Below the pieces are notes generated by a model. The model ran no database searches, had not been told where the DNA came from, and saw only the letters and a program-made list of their open reading frames with translations. Position numbers and translations under genes: made by a program. This document shows, piece after piece, positions 34,324-45,245 of a stretch of DNA of 64,000 nt. Where the stretch lies: NCBI GenBank assembly GCA_019828545.1, contig JACVRA010000246.1, positions 124,001 through 188,000 of the forward strand, written 5' to 3'. Each line of letters opens with the position of its first letter. The first letter of the stretch is position 1. The stretch comes from Paracamarosporium sp. OC-R06-R3 (Eukaryota; Ascomycota; Dothideomycetes; Pleosporales; Didymosphaeriaceae).

Positions 34324-35811
34324 TTAAGATCTACATTATACGGATCTATGACTTTTCCTTAATGGATTGTATTGCTCCAAACGCTCTTAATGGTTATCCG
34401 GCTTCTTCGAGTCATCTAATTCTTTCTTGAGCACCCCATCGGACCGGCATCGTTGTTCGATTACTAGCGTAGGATTTTAGATCGTACGCGCGATTAATAG
34501 ACTCTGCACAGAACAGAACATTGCGTATTTTACAACCAGTAGAGAGCAATAAAGAACAGCGCACATTACCATCAACGATCTCTTCAACAATTCCCATTAT
34601 TCTGTAAACGGAATTTTACACAACTGCCTGATCACACGACTATTACGTCGGGACCTCGTGGCAAAAAAGCTCTCAACGTCCTCTGGTCAAACAAGGCACC
34701 ATAGCGAATTCGCTAGGCTAATTCGCCACTACGCATTTAGTGGCGGGCTCTTGTGTCTTGATGTTACAATGGCTTGCAAAGAATATTCTATTTGAATCCA
34801 ATCGGTTAGCATCCAGCACCCAACAAACCGGAACACTATGTCAAACCCAGTAAGTTGGAGAAGTAACGTTGCCATAGCCAGTGCTATGGTGTTCATTTTC
34901 CAATGACTAACGACGTAGCCTCACGTTGCAAGTCTTAGACCATGCCTCAAATTTTCACGAATGTCGCCATGTCAAAAGGAAAAGGAAAAAAAGAAAAATT
35001 TACGAATGACCTGCTTCCTTATACAGCATCAGTTGCATTGAAACAGTAGGCCAAAGCTCTGCCAGGTCTGTTTCTATGTGGACGAAGCGGTTCGATCTCA
35101 GAGATGCAAGAACACCATCTATACGTGCTTTCATCTGCTTCGTATACAATTTCAGTTGCAAAACAAGTGCAGCCTTCAATACCGGGTCAGCAACTGCTTC
35201 CATGCAGCAGCTGGTGATATTGTCTCAGCCTCACGTCCATCCGAAGACGCTAAAGACGGATATGCATGTGAATAACGGTCGCAGGCGTTAGCCCCGCTCT
35301 TCACGTTTACTGGTGTAACAACAGTGTGCGCATGCTCACAGGTTCTGTATTCCCCACAAGTACCACAACTCATGACCACTATCCAGAGGCGCTGCTTGCG
35401 ATACGTAGGCGTCTGTAGCCACTATCCGAATACACCACTCTAGTAGCCTGTAGGACGTTATCCCTTCAACCATCTCTTTTCTGGACTCCGCACGCCACCC
35501 TTCGCAATCAGGACCTCGAAGCGAAGCCGTTGCCTCACCATCAGACTATCATATGCTCGCTGGGTTACTACTCGGCTGATCTGTTCTTGCGACTAAGGTG
35601 CAGTATCGAGTGAGGAGCTCTCACAATGTTGTGCAGAAGCGCCGAAGTTTCTGTATCGGCCCTCTTACCGGAGAGACATACGTCTACAAGCCTTTACCGA
35701 AGATGAAGTCCATCTAACGGTCTGTTTCTTAGTTTCTACTACAAAAGAGGATGAAATCCTCTTCATCTCGCACATCGCCACAATCTTCAATCGTCTTTCC
35801 ACAACTCCAAT
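34324..35811. other. gene-poor region, possible gene relic
   Basis: This 1.5-kb region has no intact gene. Minus-strand frames at 34994-35379 look partly protein-like but are split between two frames (see the separate entry). The remainder is moderately AT-rich without repeats that I can see. Confidence 0.45.
35000..35379 (-). pseudogene. possible degenerate gene fragment, C-terminal end
   Basis: A 67-codon minus frame (35203-35000) has balanced, helical composition: VLKAALVLQLKLYTKQMKARIDGVLASLRS. It resembles the C-terminal helices of fungal Zn2Cys6 regulators, though the similarity is weak. An overlapping frame (35379-35176) holds CGTCGEYRTCEH. The two are out of register, with no clear intron linking them, and no DNA-binding domain is found upstream. 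It could instead be chance or a poorly spliced small gene. Confidence 0.25.
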
Positions 35812-38354
35812 ATGCGCCTTCTCCCTGTTCTTGCTTGTATCTTTGCTACTACATCCACTGCTGCAGTCTTGCAAAAAAGACAGGAGCAGTGTGATGCGGG
35901 CGGTAATAGAGGTGCATGTATCTTAGCTGTCAAGAATCATGCGCAGGATGCGGCATTGACTGACTGTCAATCATTTATGACCAGATCGATCATTTTTAAC
36001 CCAGTGTACGGATATACTATCTACAATCTGAGCGCACACTAATGATCAACATCAAGCTACGTAACAGCCCCTTTGGATCGGGTCTATGTTACCTCCACCT
36101 ACCAGTTCGAATGCGCTCCAACTCCAGCAACCGCAGTTAGGCGTCCTAAGAACGCAAATCTCGCACTCCAAGCTCCGGCGACCGTGATTACAGGTACTAT
36201 ACCTCCGTATGCACGTGCATCTGGTGCTTGTGGCAGCGCGGAGTACAGCTTTGCGTGCCAGAATTGCCTGACAAGTACCGTCTATCCGCCCAATGGAGTT
36301 TTTCAGGATTTTACATCTATCACGGGACTTGTGAGTAGAATGGGGTTTATTTCAAGATTCCCATTACTAATTTTTGCAAGACTCTCACGAGAACAGGAGC
36401 CACTACGATAACTGCTAGAGAGATCGGGCCATGTACTCCGGCAGCTTCAGCCTCTGCCTCGGATCCGTTCACGTCCACAGCACCTTCCTCTTCTACAGAG
36501 TCATCATCATCAATATCTTCTACTTCGTCCGGAAATCCGTCTTCCACGTCGTCATCGACATCGTTATCAACATCATCGTCAACGTCAGCATCACCGTCCA
36601 CCACATCCGTGGAAGTCTCTTCATCCACTACTTCTTCGGAAAGCTCTACTCCTGCTACCTCTTCTTCCGAAAACTCTACTTCTGCTACGTCTTCGGGAAC
36701 GTCCTTCTCGACAACATCAACTGAAATTTCGTCCTCTTCATCATCTGTTGAGACCTCTTCCGCTGCAACATCCTCCTCGACAAGCTTATCAGAAACATCA
36801 TCTTCGACTAGCTTGTCGCCTACGACGGAAATTTCCTCCTCAACGTCCTCTTCAACGAATTCGTCAACGACGTTCATTACACCTACAAGCATTACAGACA
36901 CGACATGCACTTCTTCGACATCTTTCGAGAGCTCTTCTTCTACTACTTCCGAAAACTCATCCATCACTTTATCTGAGAGTTCCTTTACCACCGCTTCGCC
37001 TTCGAGCTCCTCCACCACCGTTTTGTTTGCAAACTCGTCTTCCACCACTTCATCTGAAAGCTCGTCACCCACCACTTTGTTTGCAAACTCGTCTTCCTCC
37101 ACTTTATCTGAAAGCTCGTTCGAGATTCCTTCTTCCACGGTCTTGTCTGAAAGCTCTTCATCAACCACTTTGAGTTCTTTTTCTACTACTTCCTCTGAGA
37201 ACTCGTCATCCGTTACATCTTCAGCATCTGAGAGTTCTCCGTCTTCCATCACATCTGAGAGCTCGTCTTCCATCACATCTGAGAGCTCGTCTTCCATCAC
37301 ATCTGAGAGCTCGTCTTCCATCACTTCGTCTACAAGCGATTCTCCGACAACCTCAAGCCCCGAAAGTTCGTTTTCTACGTCATCCAGCTTTTCTAATAGC
37401 ACAAGCGAATCGTTGTCCACTTCTTCTTCAACGGCTAGTAGCAGCATCAGTACCACGCCTCTGTCTTCCTCGTCAACGACCTTTTCGAGCAGTAGCAGCA
37501 GCAGTTCCGAAATATCGTCAAATTCCATCCCAAGCAGCAGTGAAAGTTCGTTTTCGTCCTCTTCTCCCACCAGTAGCGAGACATCACTCAGCTTCAGTTC
37601 TACCAGCGACCTTACCAGTGAAACAACATCAATCTCTTCGTCGACCAGCAGCAGCACGGCATCTTCTTCTACCTCTGAGTCTAGCTCTAGCTCTAGCAGC
37701 AGTGAGACGTCTTCTACACTCTCTACAACATCAACAGTTTCGCAGTCATCTAGTACTAGCTCTACGACGAGCGCCAACCCCACTCAAACCTGTGGATTGT
37801 TTTCGCAGACTCTATGCAGCGGTAAGTAACATTTCCCTCATCGTCTCGCGTACTTGCTCATTGGACCCGTGTACACAGGTGCCTGCACAAACCTGCTTGA
37901 AGATGTCAGAAACTGCGGCGCATGCGGTAACGACTGCAACGACCAACTTCAGTATCCTGGTGTGACCAGAGCCTATTGTGACAACGGTGTTTGCACCCGC
38001 GATCCATGCAACGGTCAGTGCAACACCACCGTTAGCTGCGGACTCAGCGACAGTCATGTGAATTGCGGGTGTGCGCAGACATCTGAAGAGCGAGGATTGT
38101 GCTTCAACAAAGTTGCGCCGGGTCTGTGCGAAGACGAGAGCAAGTATCCAAAGTGCAGGACCAGCAAAGGGGATTGCCCTCCGCTCACGGTATGCGTGCC
38201 AGCGGCTTGCTGTAAAGAGAACTCGACACAGCAAGATGATCTCGGCAGATGCGTGAACAGAGCAGGCTGTGAGGCAGCTGCAGGAAGCCGCCTAGGTCCC
38301 ACGCTGCTTTTTGAGCGCATTGGGGACAGGATGGTAGAGATGGGCGCTCTGTGA
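35812..38354 (+). CDS. secreted Ser/Thr-rich mucin-like protein with Cys-rich C-terminus
   Basis: Exons 35812-36005, 36057-36330, 36381-37821 and 37879-38354 join into 794 aa. A signal peptide (MRLLPVLACIFATTSTAA) and a likely Lys-Arg processing site (QKRQEQ) start the protein. A small N-terminal domain has several Cys (CDAGGNRGACILA, ACQNC). The centre, about 440 residues, is almost only Ser, Thr and Glu, expected to be heavily O-mannosylated and extended. The last exon codes for a compact Cys-rich domain (NCGACGNDCND, CNGQCNTTVSCG, CGCAQTSEERGLC, VCVPAACCKEN). There is no obvious GPI signal, so it is probably secreted or wall-bound. Two acceptors here are AAG rather than YAG; they were chosen because they alone maintain the frame. 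Function is unknown. Confidence 0.82.
37225..37325 (+). repeat. 24-bp tandem repeat inside the mucin-like gene
   Basis: Three identical 24-bp copies (37247-37270, 37271-37294, 37295-37318) code for SITSESSS-type octapeptides, flanked by diverged partial copies. Identity at all codon positions points to recent duplication. Confidence 0.9.
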
Positions 38355-38883
38355 GCCGTCAACGACGAGCAGCAGCATGGCAGGAAATTGGGAATAGGTG
38401 GAAAACATGGCCGGGTGTAGACTTGGTTGTGGTTCGTTGCTTAGGACGCATAAGGAGGAAGAAATAAGGGCTTGGCCAGGATCTGATATATGTCCTATGC
38501 AGCATAGTGTATGCTTTCGCTTCTCCAACCAGAATTGTTGCTCCTTGGAATATATGTACAGAAAGAAATGAACACATTTGAGATGTTGATGTAATGTCGT
38601 GTCATTCACGTGCAAGGACGCCCGCGGGGTCACGAGTCGTGGGGGGCGCCCGCTTGGAGGTAGCGCATTGGGGGCGGTCGCCATGGAAACGGCGGGCGTG
38701 TTTACTTGGCTCCCACGGCACGAGCAACCGCCCGCACCCTCGACCCGGCCACCTTCTTCTATAATGCGCGGCAGCGTCCCATAGCTGACAGTCTACGCTT
38801 CTTGTCCTTCACAGGAGCGACGCGCGCCCGCCGTCACTTCCTCCGCCGCACACGGTCATCACAGCTTCTCCGCTGCGCCCACC
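38355..38883. other. intergenic region, promoter of the GBD/FH3 gene
   Basis: No gene is seen. The region becomes GC-rich towards the start codon at 38884. Confidence 0.5.
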
Positions 38884-41556
38884 ATGGCCATGCCAGCGCC
38901 CCCGGCTCATCGCCGCAACAAGTCGTCTTCGGTGCTCAAGTCTATTGTTTTGCCGGGCCACAAGCGCACACCGTCCGATGGCACTGCGTTAGGGAGCAAC
39001 TCTCACGCCCGCCAACCGTACAATCCGCAGGCCATGGCCCACGGGGCGCCGCTGCTACCGCCTGACCACCCGCATAGCCAGCTCAAAGCCGCCAATCGCA
39101 CAGGCAACATTCCTAACCACCCGCCGTCTTCACCCCGCAAGCCCCAAGAGACGAAAGACAGCGGGCCCAAGGGCCTGCATAAGAAAACACTCAGCTCCGT
39201 GTCGCTGCGGACGCTCGGCCGGGACAAGGAAAAGGAAAGGGAAAAGACAAAGGACAGCAGGTCGAGGGAGCCGAGCCGGACGCGCAAGGAGGACATGGCC
39301 CAGAGCCCTAAGAAGCCCAAATCGAAGAGCAACCTGCGTGGTCTGTTCAGCAAGGACAAACAAGCCCAGGATGTGAGGGAGACGCGTGACAAGGAAAACA
39401 CCACGCCACCGAGCACTTCAGATGCACACGCCCCTTTGCACACTCCCATCTGGGCCCAGTTCAGCTCGCAGCCGCTGCAAGACATCACGACGACGAGTAA
39501 AGGGCCCCTGAACGACCAGCGTCGCAGCCTCGAGGAGGAGATTGCTTTGTATACCCCCAGCAACTATTCTCCCTCCAAGGGTCGCAACTTCTTCGACTAT
39601 GGCCAGCCTTCGCTTCAGAAAAAGCCCCAAGTCAAGGAGCGTCCCAAGTCCGCATTCTTGCCCAGTGGCTCTGGTGCCTCCCTGCTCGAGACCTTCACTC
39701 GTAAGAGGAGCGATGGCCGAGTTCCATTGGGAGATACAAAGGGGAACGGAGAAAGACTTAAAGATAGCTCGTCGATTAAGAGCTTTGCTCCGCGCCCCCA
39801 ATTGATGCGGGCCAGTACTGATACCAGCATAGAATCTATCAGCCCCAAAAAGACAGCAGATCCAGTGAAAAAACAAAGCCGTGTTATGGCTGCCGTGGCC
39901 GCTTTCAATGGCAAATCAAAACAGAATGATAGAAGCACTCCGGCGACGTCACCTACCAAGCTTGATCCAAAGGTAGTTGACGCCGAATTTGAAGAAGTTT
40001 TGGTGCGTTCACTACTCGGATTCTCTATATTTTGCTAATTGTAATAGGAATCCAGACAAATTCCTACTCATCAGCGGGCCGCAATGAGGACACTGAAGCT
40101 TGAAGTTAAAGCCGATTTCGTCCGCACGCACAAATTAGACACGCCTCAAGCATCTCGTTCTACCTCAGCGCACTCCACGGCTGCACGATCGTCCAAATCC
40201 CGAGTTGGATCTGGAGGGGAGAAGGTCCCACTCCAGGATACTACATCAGGCAGTTCGAAGCGCGAACGTCCAAGAAGCAGAACCTTCACTTTTAGCAAGG
40301 GCGACTCTCCTATCAAAAAGCAGAAGGGCGAGAAGGATACATCAAAGTCTGCGCCGATTCCAAAGTCGCCTTCTACTCGATCACTTGTATCAATTTCGTC
40401 GCAACGATCGGTATCCAAAGGCTCAAAGACAGTTTCGCCAGTCGAATTCATCAATTATCTGAAGAGAACACCTAAGCCTCAGGAAGTGGAAGTGGGAAAG
40501 CTTCACAAGCTCCGACTGTTGCTCCGCAATGAGACTGTCGAATGGGTTCATCAGTTCATTGTCGAAGGTGGCATGACAGAGCTCGTTGGTCTTCTGCATC
40601 GCATCATGGAAGTCGAGTGGAGGGAAGATCACGAAGACACATTGCTGCATGAGTTGCTACGTTGTCTCAAGGGTTTATGTACGACCGACACCGCCCTGAA
40701 ACAGTTCACCGAGATCTCGTCTACCTTGTTTCCGGCTCTATTGGGGATGTTGTTTGACGAAGAACACAAGGGCCCTAGTGAGTTCACTACGAGGGAACTC
40801 ATCATCCAGATTATCTTCGCCCACCTCTCTATGGCACCAGAGTCTGAGCTGCACTCTCGCGCAATAGAGTTACTGAAGTACCTTAAGGATCCAGTCAAGG
40901 AAAAGGAGACGTCTACCGTTCCCTTTATCCTCCAGATGCACCAACCTCGTCCGTACCAGGTATGGTGCAAGGAGATTACGAATGTGACCAAAGAGGTCTT
41001 TTGGATATTCATTCACCATCTGAACGTTGTTCCTATCCCGCCACTGTCGGACGAACCCCCTAGATCCTATGCAAAGACCCATTTTCCCGGCCAGCGCGCT
41101 ATCGTCCCAGCTGCACCCTATGTGGGTGGCGTGGAATGGGATGCTACCAATTACATCGCCACACATCTCGACCTCCTCAACGGTATCCTCGCTAGCCTTC
41201 CTACCCGTGATGCACGTAATACATTCCGCTCTGAACTCAAGGTCTCGGGCTTTGAGAAGGTCATGGGGCACTTGCGGACTTGCAATCCCAAATACTATGG
41301 TGCTGTGCATGATGCGGTCAAGGTGTGGGTCGGCGCTGCTTTAGAAGATGACTGGGCGGTGAGAGATGTAAGGATGGGACCGCCTGATGGAAAGCCAGCT
41401 GTAGGGAGCCCGGTGAAGCAGAGCCCAAAGAAGAAGGCTGAAAAGGCGCCGCAGATTCAGGTGCCCAAAGTTGAAATTGGGGTTGGGCTGGGACTCGGCT
41501 TTGAGAAGGATATTGCTGTTGGTGGGAACCACCACAAAGATGAAGACTGGATCTAA
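38884..41556 (+). CDS. formin-type GBD/FH3 protein without FH2 domain, 875 aa
   Basis: Exons 38884-40002 and 40048-41556 give 875 aa. The N-terminal 360 residues are basic, Ser/Pro-rich and disordered. Exon 2 carries the Drf GBD / FH3 armadillo-like region, from PVEFINYLKRTPKPQEVEVGKL through LRNETVEWVHQFIVEGGMTEL, ELLRCLKGLCTTDTALKQF and FTTRELIIQIIFAHLSMAPESE to HLDLLNGILASLPTRDARN. These are the features of diaphanous-type formins that bind Rho GTPases and mediate autoinhibition and localisation. The protein then stops after a short basic tail (KQSPKKKAEKAPQIQVPK). No Pro-rich FH1 or actin-nucleating FH2 follows before the next gene. It may regulate polarity or septation through Rho without nucleating actin; this is inference. 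Confidence 0.85.
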
Positions 41557-42527
41557 GTGCGACACTCTGGTTACGACAGCGATATGCCTCCCTCGATGCC
41601 GCACCTCGTCTGAGACATGTGTCATCTGTTGTCTTCTACCGACTTGAATCACTGTGTTTGGCAGCGGAAGTACCGGCCGCGCTTTGGGATTCAGTCTGGA
41701 CTTTTGGATACCACCACCTCCTGGACAACTACCTCGTCCAACTCCCGACGATTGCTTACATGACCGCTTCCCCCTCCCATCTTCTGGCGTTCTTGCTTAA
41801 CAAGGGTCTTGGTTTCTTTTTGGATATATCGGCGCATGGCATGAGGCTCATCCTTTTTTTCTCGGCTATCTCCATCTCCACACTTTTTTGCCTTTTGTTT
41901 TTCCTCTTCAGCATTCATTCCTTCATGTTAGCCTTCCAGTACACCTGAGGCTGTAATGACACGACCTTTATGACCGTAACGGAGAATTTGCATGTTGAAG
42001 CCACCACCCACACACCCACGGCTTGTCGGTCTGGCTACGAATATGGCGGATTACGATTACGAACTACTTTCTTTCTTGTGGTGGCATGGTAGCACATTTA
42101 TAGGGCGTTGGGTGGTGCTTGGCCGGGTTTTTCTAATCTATTTGCATTTTTATTATTATGTTGCGTGTTGTGCGTGCGAAGAGGAACTAAAGTGAAGTGA
42201 GTTGAAGTGAAGCTGAGTGAATGGATCACGTGTGATGTGGCGAAGTGGAAAAGTCGTGACAATACGTAACATAGTGGCGAACGAGCCCTGTGGATGTTAC
42301 AGATCGGAACTGATAGGACTGATGTCGCCAGCCTACATTGGGATGAAGATATGCAGCTTCGTCAAGAATGATTTTCACCTTTGAACTATCGGGTATGTAC
42401 AGAGCGGAGCAAAACGTAGATCTTAATGTGAACATGACATAATGCAATCAATGGGTATCACAGCCATCTACGCGCCAGAAATGCAAACACCATCCCATGC
42501 CCTTCTAAGTCTACACAGCACCTCATC
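41557..42527. other. convergent intergenic region
   Basis: No gene is recognised in this 970-bp gap. It contains T-rich 3' UTR sequence near 41840-41930 and short frames with no recognisable features. Confidence 0.5.
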
Positions 42528-44691
42528 TCACGTCTTCCTCCCCTTACCCTTCCGCCGTCCTTTCTCTTCCTTCTTCCCTACTTCGACATACCCACTCTGC
42601 ACCTCGCCTTCTTCTAGCCCCATAATCTCGTTCCCCTGCATCTCCTTCAGCTTCTCTTGCCCACTGATGAAGAAACTCAAGTCGCGATTCTGCTCCTCCA
42701 AATCTGCCTTCTGGGCCTCGACCTCCTTGACCTTCGCCTCTGCTTCCTCTGCCTTCTTCTCTAGATGCTGGATCCGCGTCATGAGGCTCTCGTTGATGGT
42801 CTGCTCTTCCCTGAATTGTTTCGTGAGCTTCCTTGCGAGCTCGGATGCAGAGGTAGCTTTCGCCGCGTTCCTTGCGGCGTCTTTTTCGAGACTGGAGATC
42901 GTGGTGCGTGCCTCTTCGTACTGGGATTGCAATTTGGAGAAGTCTGAGGTAAGAGCTGCGACGTTGCGAGAGGCTTCGTCCGCGGTGGACGACGCTTTTG
43001 CGGCTTTGTCTACTGCGCGCTCGACCTGCTCCTCAAAGTATGCACGCTGGGATTCAAGCTGCGAAGTAAGCAAGTAAGCGTATTCCATGCCCATGTTGTC
43101 CAGCTTCTCGCGAGGTACGGTGTCATTCGCGTAGCCTGTCATGCCTGCGTTCTTCAATCCGTCAGCGTGTGCGGACGCAGGCAGATCCACAAGTTTGCCG
43201 TCCGCTTTATTTTGAATCAAACGGTGCACATAGCCATCTCCCGCATAGTCCCAGACATGCTGGGACACGACGTCCATGGCATAAGTGTGATTTGTAGCCT
43301 CGTAATGGGCAAAGGCGTGCGCGCTGTCGTAGCGGCCACAGCCTATGTTACCGCAGATGAGGCATATCCAAAGATTTTGTGTGGAGCCACAGACGGAGCA
43401 CTCATTCTCGGGGACATCGCCTTCGAGGGCTCGGTTATGCGAGTTGAAGGCGTCGTTTTGCGTATACCGACATACCGGGCAACCTGAACCACGCCATTTC
43501 TCGAGACAGGCACAATGAAAGACATGCTGACAGAGGATGGTAAGCAAACCTGTCGTTTCGTCCATGCGCTCAAGGCAAACGGGACATGTTGGGAGCTCCA
43601 CTAGTGACGGTGTAGGAGGCGCGATCGGTTTGGCTGTCAAAGAGGATGTAAGAGAGGAAGCTTCGGCTGGCGACGAAACGTTAGAAGCTAATGGTAGTGG
43701 GGCTGTGGGTTGCTCTGTAGGTGCTGGGCTAAATGGGTCGTTCGTAAGGTCGGGGTAGGAAGAGGGGTCGCGGTTGGAGGCATCGGATTGGAAGGTGATG
43801 GACTTTATGAAGACAACATGACAATATTCCGGCTTCAGAGCAGTCAGTAATGTACTTGTCTCTTCGGAACATGGTTGTACATACCTCCATGCTATTGAAA
43901 GCTTTTCCGTTCCATTCTTTCCTCCACTCCCTTGCTTTCTTTGCCTCCCAGAACTTCATCAACACCATGTACTTGTTCGCCCGGGCGGTCCTGATCAATC
44001 GAAAATGACTGACATGTTCCCGTGTCTGCTCGCCTACGAAACCCAAAAAGTCGGATGGAGTCATGTACGAAGGTACCGCCAGTATGCATAGCGTAGTGCA
44101 ATCCTCCTCTGTGAAGTCGGCGCCCGCGCCCTCATCATATAGACCTGGTGTTTCCTGCCCATTGCGGTATAGATGCACCACGCCCCAGCCAACCTCGGTA
44201 TCCTTGGGGCTCGAAGGTATGAACTTGCCCTTTGTCGCCAGCCCACCCGAGGTCGCAGCAGGGTGCTTGAGCGATTTGGCGCGGGGTTGTGTAGCTCCGC
44301 CGTCTGCGGGCTTCATGTCGATGCTCAGGATGGAGATGGCGTCAAAGCGCCAGTCCTTGTGTGCAAAACTCTTGGTGCGCCTATGCGGCGGGCGGGTCGG
44401 CGGCTTGACCAACGGGACAGGACTGTCGTGGTGTTCCGAGAACGACGGTCGCGTGCGGTGGCTGTATTGGCGGGGTTTTGGCCGGGTCGACGCCTCACTG
44501 CTCGAGGCAATGGGCTTGAGAGCACTGCTATAGCTTTTGTGGGAGGGTGCAGGTGCGGACCACGAGCTCGAGCTGTGCGCTGGAAGCTCCGAGGTGAAGA
44601 TGTCAGTCTTTGGAGGCGGCGTGTAGATTGACCCGGGTGACGAGCGCGAAGAATAGAGCTCGAAGGCAAGGTGGAAGAAATAGGCCGGCAT
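42528..44691 (-). CDS. ETP1: BRAP2/Etp1-type RING E3 ubiquitin ligase
   Basis: Exons 44691-43885 and 43832-42528 give 703 aa. After a Ser/Pro-rich N-terminus comes the BRAP2 RRM-like domain, seen as GWGVVHLYRNGQE, CILAVPSYMTPSDFLGFVG and KAFNSMEPEYCHVVFIKSI. The C3H2C3 RING (CPVCLERM through HVFHCACLEKW to CPVC, about 352-391) follows, then a UBP-type zinc finger (CSVCGSTQNLWICLICGNIGCGRY with the His-rich HAFAHYEATNHTY), and a long C-terminal coiled coil of about 170 residues ending in a basic tail. This order is exactly that of human BRAP and yeast Etp1, cytosolic ubiquitin ligases linked to Ras signalling and ethanol response. The intron acceptor is GAAG; it gives the family-typical junction SMEPEYCHV. 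Confidence 0.93.
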
Positions 44692-45245
44692 TAGGAGTGA
44701 ATGCGCCGCGCAATCATCCTCTTCGAGTGCGCACGCGTGGGGTGTGGTTGTTGGAGAGCTGCTGTTGATCGAGCATGGAGCTACCACCTGCAAGTGGCGT
44801 GTGGCGCGGGGTCGTACCGGAAGACGCGCCTTCGCCTCTTGGATTCACCAACGCAAACAAACACGTCAACGATGAACAGCAGTAAGACATATATTCACCT
44901 ATTCGGCCTCGGGGTTCCGCTACATATTGGAAATCCGTCCGAGGGCGGTCAGCCCCATCAATCAAATAAATACAGCCCCTGACGCCCTTGATATGCACTG
45001 TGACCCCCCTTGAACGCCTGATCGTATCCATATGCCATGAGAACAAGCCCTAAGTACAGGGCCAATGCTAGAAATGAAAGGGTATTGATAGCAGCCCAGT
45101 GCGATAGCCGAAAAGAAATGCAAAATGACGAAGAGCGCGAGCTGGTGTTGCTTGCGAAAATACAAGTCAAAGGCTGAAGGGGTATTTGCTTTTGAAACAT
45201 GTCCAGAATATGCAGTCGTGTCAATCGAATCATAAGTGTAAGCCT
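44692..45245. other. intergenic region
   Basis: This is the promoter of the BRAP2-like gene and the 3' UTR of CDC4. A 91-codon minus frame (45233-44958) has one hydrophobic stretch (INTLSFLALALYLGLVLMAYGY). It begins 13 bases after the CDC4 stop and is not called as a gene. Confidence 0.45.

Noticed and set aside
36347..37783. 478-codon Glu/Asp/Val-rich frame on the minus strand
   Set aside because: It is the antisense shadow of the Ser/Thr codons of the mucin-like gene; the plus-strand protein has a signal peptide, consistent splicing and a Cys-rich end.
44958..45233. 91-codon minus-strand frame with one hydrophobic stretch
   Set aside because: It begins 13 bases past the CDC4 stop, so it lies in the expected 3' UTR. 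It could be a small membrane protein, but nothing beyond length and hydrophobicity supports it.
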